DNA from: CBDBCK01 sp965203345
Lineage (GTDB): Bacteria > Chloroflexota > Dehalococcoidia > Lucifugimonadales > Lucifugimonadaceae
Direction: 5' to 3'
Assembly: GCA_965203345.1 (NCBI GenBank)
Contig: CBDBCK010000027.1
Span: 508,735-572,734, forward strand
DNA: 64,000 bases
In this document: one piece after another, positions 63,301-64,000 of the stretch
Layout: each line of letters opens with the position of its first letter
Numbering within the stretch: position 1 is the first letter of the stretch
Translations under genes and position numbers: made by a program
Notes under the pieces: model-generated
What the model was told of the DNA's origin: nothing
Databases searched by the model: none
The model's input: only the letters and a program-made list of their open reading frames with translations

Positions 63301-64000
63301 ACGCAGACCCTATTCAAAAGGTAACGATATCTGTATCAAGCAACCCTGCGATTGTGTCACTGAGTAGTGATGAGCTGGTATTCATGCCAGGGGGAAGTCG
63401 TGATCAGGACCTGATGGTAACGGCGTTAGCGGTAGGCACAGCAACGTTGAGCTTTATTAATCTTCCTTCAGGCGTAACAGGGGGGACACCATCTACGGCG
63501 GTTATTGAGGTTACGGGTGCTCCTGTTGAACCTGTTGGGGTGTCAGTGTCATTCGGTGCATCTAGTTATACCGTCAGGGAAGGTGAAGAAATACCTGTGA
63601 CAGTTATACTGGACATGGATCCTGGACGTGATGTGACGATAAGAATATTGGCAGACAACACTAATATCTCTTTGCGTACACAAGACGTAATGTTCCTGTC
63701 AGGTAGTGTTCTTACGATGGAGTTGAGGGTATCAGGTTCTGGCCAAGGTATGACTACTCTGAGCTTTGATACTCTTCCTGAAGGCGTGATACGAGGTACT
63801 CATCCTACGACTAATATAATCATTCTTGACAGTGATGGCGGTGTTTGCAGTAGGACGGGGAAGGTAGCGGCAGCCCTTGCTCAGGTTTCAGCTGTTGATC
63901 ACTGTGCAGACGTTACCGCTGAGCACTTGATGGCGATAACGGATTTGGATCTGTCTATTATGTCAATAGAGAATCTGTCGGTTGGTGATTTTGCTGGTCT
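3..64000 (+). CDS. Internal part of a giant multidomain secreted/adhesin-like protein (Calx-beta, PKD-like, LRR); both ends outside window
   Basis: One frame (codons start at multiples of three) runs from base 3 to the window end. Phase was checked at about 100 landmarks, including every domain boundary and every array unit listed here, and was always the same. The visible product is ~21,332 residues. It contains twelve LRR modules (the last truncated), 62 complete PKD-like plus Calx-beta units, and 38 further Calx-beta or Ig-like sandwich domains. The composition is rich in Ser, Val, Thr, Asp, Glu, Gly and Leu. Lysine is almost absent and cysteine occurs only in LRR N-caps. No signal peptide, membrane segment, RTX nonapeptide or sortase motif is visible, but the termini are not here. 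Calx-beta domains bind calcium in known families, and PKD-like and LRR domains mediate adhesion, so a calcium-stiffened extracellular fibre is the best inference. Whether it is secreted by type I or another route cannot be told. Gene identity is unknown; lengths of this order are known in a few bacteria such as Chlorobium chlorochromatii. Confidence 0.96.
393..683 (+). other. Ig/Calx-like beta-sandwich domain ('VETGG' type)
   Basis: About 97 residues beginning 'VSFGAARYPVETGG' and ending in 'TAVIEVTDA'. It has Calx-beta-like strands but no DDD terminus. It resembles the 'VEPVYNVVAGE' domains (4428, 17913, 56946, 60963) and 14202-14495 in the 'VSLSSDxLxF' and 'GTxTLSFIxLPSGV' segments. It recurs at 63228-63518 with few differences. 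Confidence 0.7.
705..1001 (+). other. Calx-beta-like domain before LRR module 1
   Basis: About 99 residues starting 'VSVSFGASSYTVREGEE', with the 'ILDMDPGRDVTI' strand pair typical of this protein's Calx-like domains. It runs directly into the Cys N-cap of LRR module 1. A second copy lies at 63540-63836. Confidence 0.75.
1008..1514 (+). repeat. LRR module 1 (about five repeats)
   Basis: The N-cap has Cys at 1011 and 1068 (19 residues apart) and 'VTAAHL'. It is followed by the entry repeat 'FAGLTALERLLLDHN' and four repeats with the pattern LPxxxFxxLxxLxxLxLxxN. The end is 'LRLDGNLWDF', a C-cap in which the aromatic W-D-F leads straight into the next Calx-beta domain. With module 8 it forms a class separate from modules 2-7 ('WDF' rather than 'WASP' C-cap). 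Confidence 0.93.
1515..1853 (+). other. Calx-beta domain, post-LRR type
   Basis: 'VSVAEEAGAVDVMVSLTHSL' near the start, then 'SSDYTLSATELMIPAGTRSG' and 'DYEMAERFEVLFSD', the classical Calx-beta progression (AEE...DY...I.AG...D...E..E.F.V.). Its closest relative in the window is 15615-15953, after LRR module 8. Confidence 0.9.
1860..2198 (+). other. Calx-beta domain
   Basis: 'VTVSFDQSDYVVAEGAS' start, 'SADYEILPATVTFGPAET' middle, and the acidic end 'VTIEDDDDP'. It is paired with the preceding domain, as at 15615-16292. Confidence 0.9.
2202..2534 (+). other. Calx-beta-like domain ('FRTSTYELSEE')
   Basis: 'EVSVSFRTSTYELSEE' start, 'ILSADPERTLVVSI', and 'TTTLSVLDND' end. It is duplicated at 2877-3206 with only scattered changes. 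A different domain sits between the copies, so a two-domain block was probably duplicated. Confidence 0.82.
2541..2873 (+). other. Calx-beta-like domain ('FGQDIYILPEGG')
   Basis: 'VEVSFGQDIYILPEGG' start, the acidic loop 'EEEDDDDKSVTLSL' (one of the few lysines in the window) and the end 'VMIEDDDDP'. It sits between two copies of the 'FRTSTY' domain. Confidence 0.82.
2877..3206 (+). other. Calx-beta-like domain, duplicate of 2202-2534
   Basis: Nearly the same DNA as 2202-2534. It differs by a short loss near the start (YELSEES to YRLEES) and a few substitutions. The end 'LSVLDDDEAV' leads into the next domain. Confidence 0.85.
3228..3554 (+). other. Calx-beta domain, pre-LRR 'EPAYRIFEG' type, copy 1
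   Basis: 'SVSFDEPAYRIFEGQTLDV' start, 'LPATVEFSPGVTEVSFSLSA' and 'SAIVSIMDND' end. This type stands immediately before LRR modules 2, 4, 5, 6, 7, 10 and 11 and forms the left part of a repeated cassette. Confidence 0.9.
3567..4088 (+). repeat. LRR module 2 (three repeats plus cap)
   Basis: The N-cap has Cys at 3570 and 3645 (25 residues apart) with 'SRTEEVQDAIIEAV'. The entry repeat contains 'GDFSGLTSLQRLEI'. Three 24-residue repeats follow (TLPQGLF, TLPSDVF, SLPSDVF), then the shared C-cap 'LPPGVISPELEAR' and 'NPWASPLS'. This is the shortest module of its class. Confidence 0.95.
4089..4424 (+). other. Calx-beta domain, post-LRR 'ASVSETAG' type
   Basis: Starts at 'SVSDASVSETAGAVSITV' directly after the LRR C-cap. 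The middle is 'SATSGSDYVALSDELLTIG', with 'LPEGDETFELVFTNV' near the end, all classical Calx-beta features. It is the right part of the repeated LRR cassette. Confidence 0.9.
4428..4727 (+). other. Ig/Calx-like domain ('VEPVYNVVAGE' type)
   Basis: 'VFVSFVEPVYNVVAGETVDV' start and 'TLEFIPGGVRTQSVTV'. It links a post-LRR Calx-beta to the first PKD-like domain, the same position it takes at 17913, 56946 and 60963. Confidence 0.78.
4728..5357 (+). other. Single PKD-like plus Calx-beta unit
   Basis: The PKD-like domain (4728-5015) shows 'PVADAGPDQTV', 'LDGSGSTDPEG', 'SYSWVQSSGE' and 'FTLVVTDDTGQTSA', the K319L/REJ-like PKD pattern. The Calx-beta domain follows at 5016-5357. It is an isolated member of the 648-bp family set between LRR modules and ends early, joining LRR module 3 with no DDD tail. 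Confidence 0.9.
5364..6038 (+). repeat. LRR module 3 (five repeats plus cap)
   Basis: The N-cap Cys pair starts at 5367, in the form 'CDRTEEVRDAI' with 'NEPGLTRLQFGDFSGL', a variant shared with modules 10 and 11 rather than with 2 and 4-7. After TLPQGLF come four SLPSGVFTGLDNL repeats. The last three (about 5745-5960) are identical in DNA including 'LESLFLDSNGL', so expansion was recent. Cap 'LPPGVISPEL'. Confidence 0.95.
6039..6716 (+). other. Post-LRR Calx-beta (6039-6386) plus pre-LRR 'EPAYRIFEG' Calx-beta (6390-6716)
   Basis: The first domain is 'ASVSEAAGTVSITV' to 'TVTISDPF', the second 'SVSFGEPAYRIFEG' to 'SAIVSIMDND'. The same two-domain spacer separates modules 4/5, 5/6 and 6/7, with almost identical DNA. 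Confidence 0.9.
6729..7325 (+). repeat. LRR module 4 (four repeats plus cap)
   Basis: N-cap 'CSRTEEVQDAI' (Cys at 6732) and entry repeat 'LQFGDFSGLTSLQILEI'. The repeats are TLPQGLF, SLSSAVF, SLPSAVF and SLPSAVF; Ala in 'PSAVF' is special to this module. Cap 'LPPGVISPEL', then 'NNPWASPLS'. Confidence 0.95.
7326..8003 (+). other. Post-LRR Calx-beta (7326-7673) plus 'EPAYRIFEG' Calx-beta (7677-8003)
   Basis: Same spacer as 6039-6716. Small changes include 'TIYDPFA' at the join and 'LNSDSGRN' where other copies have 'LDVDPGRN'. Confidence 0.9.
8016..9986 (+). repeat. LRR module 5, the largest (about 23 repeats plus cap)
   Basis: N-cap Cys at 8019 ('CARTEEVQRAI') and entry repeat 'GDFSGLTGLGELTI'. 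About 23 repeats follow with a 72-bp period from near 8238, with consensus LTTLPSDVFTGLxxLxxLxL and NNS at the end. One repeat carries two extra residues ('SLAVTTLP', near 9096-9104) and one has LLSD for LPSD (near 8460). A ~140-bp stretch at 8821 recurs at 9115. The exposed residues of the LxxLxL strand change in almost every repeat while the rest is nearly constant DNA. The cap is 'SLPPGVISPEL'. A domain this long should form an extended curved solenoid. Confidence 0.96.
9987..10664 (+). other. Post-LRR Calx-beta (9987-10331) plus 'EPAYRIFEG' Calx-beta (10338-10664)
   Basis: Same two-domain spacer as 6039-6716, with the join 'TIYEPVEVSVSF'. Confidence 0.9.
10677..11852 (+). repeat. LRR module 6 (about 12 repeats plus cap)
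   Basis: N-cap Cys at 10680. Twelve repeats follow from TLPQGLFADLGML to TLPSSVFTDLGSL, then the cap 'SLPPGVISPEL' and 'NNNPWASPLS'. Two adjacent repeats near 11470-11610 are identical ('GLGSLEDLRLDNNGL'). Confidence 0.95.
11853..12530 (+). other. Post-LRR Calx-beta (11853-12197) plus 'EPAYRIFEG' Calx-beta (12204-12530)
   Basis: Same spacer type. It shows 'VRVSEAAGAVSITV' and, in the second domain, 'AIDGSADEDGE' instead of the usual 'AIDDSTDEDGE'. Confidence 0.9.
12543..13862 (+). repeat. LRR module 7 (about 14 repeats plus cap)
   Basis: N-cap Cys at 12546 ('CDRTEEVQRAI'). Fourteen repeats follow, with three consecutive 72-bp copies identical in DNA (about 12986-13201, 'GSLLGLGLSNNSL'). Another adjacent near-identical pair lies at about 13561-13700. 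The cap is 'TLPPGVISPEL', then 'DNPWASPLS'. Confidence 0.95.
13863..14198 (+). other. Calx-beta domain, post-LRR type
   Basis: Very close in DNA to 4089-4424, sharing the shorter 'TIGSDASMGTVAV' loop and 'DSDTVF' end rather than the 'GSEDAVTGAIVGTV' loop of the spacers between them. Modules 2 and 7 therefore have matching right flanks, which suggests one cassette expanded between them. Confidence 0.9.
14202..14834 (+). other. Ig/Calx-like domain (14202-14495) plus Calx-beta domain (14514-14834)
   Basis: The first ('VFVSFGSDSYTVAEGG') belongs to the 'VSLSS...LEF' type. A short Pro/Glu linker (PEPEPVE) leads to the second ('VSVSFGEASYEVNEG'). That one is a relative of the EPAYRIFEG type with 'GLPATVEFSPGVTEASFSLF' and contains one of the rare lysines ('DVKVFL'). 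Confidence 0.82.
14847..15614 (+). repeat. LRR module 8 (about six repeats plus cap, one irregular)
   Basis: Divergent N-cap ('CLRASEVRDAI', Cys at 14850 and 14907, 19 residues apart). The repeats carry PSGLFSGLGSLTDLNL. An irregular insert near 15260-15320 ('APTDSPSGLPSGSGANL') breaks the 24-residue period. Cap 'SLPPGLISAELEAR' then 'NPWDFALSS', the same C-cap class as module 1. Confidence 0.92.
15615..16622 (+). other. Three Calx-beta domains (15615-15953, 15960-16292, 16305-16622)
   Basis: The first two are paralogues of 1515-1853 and 1860-2198, in the same order after an LRR module with the same C-cap. The third ('VSVSFGESSYEVNEG') is a close copy of 14514-14834. The second ends 'VTIEDDDDP'. 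Confidence 0.88.
16635..17534 (+). repeat. LRR module 9 (nine repeats, no standard cap)
   Basis: N-cap 'CGRTPEVQDAII' with Cys at 16638 and 16713. Nine repeats of the form LPPDLFSGLNxLxxLxL follow. One carries a short insertion ('NSERGAENALEPLP', near 17000). The 'LPPGVISPEL' cap is missing. The last repeat runs from 'LDLANNLWVSSPLAV' straight into the next Calx-beta. Confidence 0.92.
17535..18209 (+). other. Post-LRR Calx-beta (17535-17897) plus 'VEPVYNVVAGE' Ig-like domain (17913-18209)
   Basis: The first shows 'VRVFENVGTASITVELL' and 'SATSGLDYVALSNVLLTIG' and ends in a short DP repeat ('SDPDPDLVLVSF'). The second is the adaptor that precedes a PKD array here and in region C. Confidence 0.88.
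18210..27917 (+). repeat. PKD-like/Calx-beta array 1: 15 tandem 648-bp units
   Basis: Units start (NERPV codons) at 18210, 18855, 19503, 20151, 20799, 21447, 22095, 22743, 23391, 24039, 24687, 25335, 25983, 26631 and 27276. Each is a ~96-aa PKD-like domain ('LDGSGSTDPEGG', 'SYSWVQASGE', 'FTLVVTDDTDQTSA') plus a ~120-aa Calx-beta domain ('VVVSFVSADYxVxEGSSVEV', 'SFTFGPEAxEATL', 'ILDDD'). Units differ by a limited set of recurring variants. The Calx parts of the units at 22095 and 22743 and the PKD parts of those at 22743 and 23391 are almost identical, so a recent one-unit duplication lies there. Units at 18210 and 26631 are 645 bp. Confidence 0.95.
27921..28589 (+). other. Calx-beta pair interrupting the array, copy 1
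   Basis: Two domains unlike the array units: 27921-28244 ('VEVSFGSVSYDLSEDGS', 'LDDDVP' end) and 28251-28589 ('LDVSFGSSVYRVEEGRS', 'STTEVSILDDD' end). They replace a PKD domain and keep the frame. The same pair recurs 11,031 bp downstream with only a few base changes. Confidence 0.88.
28599..38948 (+). repeat. PKD-like/Calx-beta array 2: 16 tandem units
   Basis: Units start at 28599, 29244, 29892, 30537, 31185, 31833, 32478, 33123, 33771, 34419, 35067, 35715, 36363, 37011, 37659 and 38307. Five are 645 bp because of a one-codon loss at 'TSAISD' (giving ALD, APD or ASD). From 35067 the array shows a three-unit (1,944-bp) higher-order period: 35067/37011 and 36363/38307 are matching pairs. Confidence 0.95.
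38952..39620 (+). other. Calx-beta pair interrupting the array, copy 2
   Basis: Copy of 27921-28589 at +11,031 bp, differing at only a few bases by eye. The match also covers the end of the preceding unit ('LELTLDSSSSNVSLGSPSIE'), so the pair was duplicated together with flanking units. Confidence 0.88.
39630..55160 (+). repeat. PKD-like/Calx-beta array 3: 24 tandem units
   Basis: Units start at 39630, 40278, 40926, 41574, 42219, 42867, 43515, 44163, 44811, 45459, 46107, 46755, 47403, 48051, 48699, 49347, 49995, 50643, 51291, 51939, 52587, 53232, 53877 and 54525. Internal duplications by eye: 42867 and 43515 (adjacent, nearly identical over the PKD part); ~41000-41905 and ~52016-52920 (17 units apart); and 44811-46754 with 46755-48698 (three-unit blocks). 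The last unit ends 'LELTLDSSSSNVSLGSPSIE' and joins the next Calx-beta through 'LDDEVTVSFGEPDYRIVEG'. Confidence 0.95.
44811..48698 (+). repeat. Higher-order repeat: two tandem three-unit blocks (1,944 bp each)
   Basis: Units 44811/46755, 45459/47403 and 46107/48051 match each other better than their neighbours. For example, 44811 and 46755 share 'NERPVSDAG' with the same codons, 45459 and 47403 share a GAT codon in 'DQTVAEG', and 46107 and 48051 share 'LLYSWVQASGESVIL'. The same unit types occur at 34419-38948. Confidence 0.8.
55161..55487 (+). other. Calx-beta domain, pre-LRR type ('EPDYRIVEG')
   Basis: A variant of the EPAYRIFEG domain ('VTVSFGEPDYRIVEGQTLDV', 'SALVSIIDNDPVLNV'). It starts the 4,014-bp block that is duplicated at 59175. 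Confidence 0.9.
55500..56603 (+). repeat. LRR module 10 (11 repeats plus cap)
   Basis: N-cap Cys at 55503 ('CDRTEEVQAAIITAANAL') and 'NEPGLTRLQFGDFSGL'. Eleven repeats follow, rich in 'NNDLTSLPSDVFTGL' and later 'DENRLTTLPSGVF'. Cap 'SLPPGVISPELEARLVF', then 'DNPWASPLS'. In all eleven repeats the codon between the two Leu of LxL ends in C. Compare module 11: same N-cap DNA, same repeat number, different core. Confidence 0.95.
56604..57248 (+). other. Post-LRR Calx-beta (56604-56942) plus 'VEPVYNVAAGG' Ig-like domain (56946-57248)
   Basis: 'SVSDERVFEDAGTASVTVEL' and 'TAESGSDYVALSSVLLGIG', then 'VKVSFVEPVYNVAAGGTVEV'. It is nearly identical in DNA to 60621-61265. Confidence 0.9.
57249..59174 (+). 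repeat. PKD-like/Calx-beta array 4: three units
   Basis: Units start at 57249, 57894 and 58539. The first carries 'PVSDAGPDQTVMEGVLVTL' and 'SWVQSSGETVTL', the form used by units right after a VEPVY domain. The last ends 'LELTLDSSSSNVSLGSPSIE', the form used by units at array ends. The array joins the next Calx-beta through 'LDDEVTVSFGEPDYR'. Confidence 0.94.
59175..59501 (+). other. Calx-beta domain, pre-LRR type, duplicate of 55161-55487
   Basis: Matches 55161-55487 at +4,014 bp with very few changes (for example SADDDGE for SADNDGE). Confidence 0.92.
59514..60620 (+). repeat. LRR module 11 (11 repeats plus cap)
   Basis: The N-cap DNA is essentially identical to module 10 up to about 59700 (Cys at 59517). 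The core then differs: the entry repeat is 'LQTLSIFFNRNLTSLP', one repeat has a two-Asn insertion ('LRLDGNNGLTSLP'), two use 'LPLGVF' or 'LPLDVF', and later repeats carry 'LAENDLTSLP' and 'LNENDLTSLP'. Cap 'LPPGVISPELEARLVF', then 'GNPWASPLS'. Confidence 0.95.
60621..61265 (+). other. Post-LRR Calx-beta plus 'VEPVYNVAAGG' Ig-like domain, duplicate of 56604-57248
   Basis: Differs from 56604-57248 by only a couple of bases by eye, for example GGC for GGT in 'VDVGILPDSL'. Confidence 0.92.
61266..63194 (+). repeat. PKD-like/Calx-beta array 5: three units
   Basis: Units start at 61266, 61911 and 62556, parallel to array 4. The last unit ends 'EEVLILDDDEAV' instead of the 'LLLDDEVTVSFGEPDYR' junction. 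This is the right edge of the 4-kb duplication; a short linker with 'TPPVEPVAV' follows. Confidence 0.94.
63228..63836 (+). other. Ig/Calx-like domain (63228-63518) plus Calx-beta-like domain (63540-63836), second copies of 393-1001
   Basis: 'VSFGAARYQVETGG' and 'VSFGASSYTVREGEE' repeat the domains at the window start at +62,835 bp, with about 25-30 base differences over ~765 bp. This marks the beginning of another super-repeat copy. Confidence 0.92.
63843..64000 (+). repeat. LRR module 12, N-cap only (truncated by window end)
   Basis: The N-cap copy of module 1 ('CSRTGKVAAALAQVSAVDHC'), then 'LSIMSIENLSVGDFAGL', where the window stops. Confidence 0.92.

Noticed and set aside
1..64000. Type I secretion RTX repeats (GGxGxDxUx), sortase motif, signal peptide or transmembrane anchor
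   Set aside because: None seen in the parts translated. They would be expected near the termini, which lie outside the window.
1..64000. Reverse transcriptase or template repeat of a diversity-generating retroelement
   Set aside because: No such gene is in the window, which is entirely one coding frame, so the DGR idea for the LRR codons rests only on the substitution pattern.
1..64000. Internal ATG codons as separate gene starts, promoters or terminators
   Set aside because: ATG codons are internal Met residues of conserved strands (for example in 'ELMIDSSSS'), with no stop upstream. No terminator hairpin or intergenic gap is present.
1..64000. Eukaryotic origin because of Toll/VLR-like LRRs
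   Set aside because: 64 kb of coding sequence without introns, and PKD/Calx-beta architecture typical of bacterial giant surface proteins, make a bacterium more likely, though the window has no taxonomic marker.

Overview
The whole 64 kb window lies inside one protein-coding gene on the + strand. A single reading frame (codon starts at positions divisible by three, so residue n begins at nucleotide 3n) holds phase at every landmark I checked from base 3 to base 64000. I found no in-frame stop in the parts I translated, and neither the start codon nor the stop codon is in the window. The visible part is about 21,332 codons, over 2 MDa. There is no intergenic DNA, RNA gene, mobile element or CRISPR array. 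The organism is probably a Gram-negative bacterium with a very large secreted or surface protein: there are no introns, the base composition is about half G+C by eye, and the content is bacterial Calx-beta, PKD-like and leucine-rich repeat (LRR) domains. No taxonomic marker is present, so I do not name a lineage.

Layout. Region A (3-18209) is a mosaic: nine LRR modules (3 to 23 repeats each, 24 residues = 72 bp per repeat) separated by Calx-beta/Ig-like beta-sandwich domains. The commonest cassette is Calx-beta of the 'EPAYRIFEG' type, then an LRR module with a Cys-pair N-cap and an 'NPWASPLS' C-cap, then a second Calx-beta. Region B (18210-55160) is a satellite-like array of 55 two-domain units (PKD-like ~96 aa plus Calx-beta ~120 aa, period 648 bp). 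It is interrupted twice, 11,031 bp apart, by the same pair of different Calx-beta domains. Region C (55161-63194) is a 4,014-bp tandem duplication of [Calx-beta, LRR module, Calx-beta, Ig-like, three PKD/Calx units]. Region D (63228-64000) repeats the domains found at 393-1160, so the window spans slightly more than one period of a ~62.8-kb super-repeat.

Likely role (inference). Such a chain of beta-sandwich domains, many ending in Asp/Glu-rich strand tips and with almost no lysine or cysteine, is what giant calcium-stiffened extracellular adhesins look like. The LRR modules would be binding faces spaced along the fibre. The most interesting signal is in the LRR repeats. The scaffold is nearly invariant at the DNA level, while the exposed positions of the LxxLxLxxN strand are hypervariable, mostly in codon positions 1 and 2 with a frozen third base. 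Two recently duplicated 4-kb blocks have almost identical frameworks but different LRR cores. This resembles a diversified recognition repertoire built into one gene.
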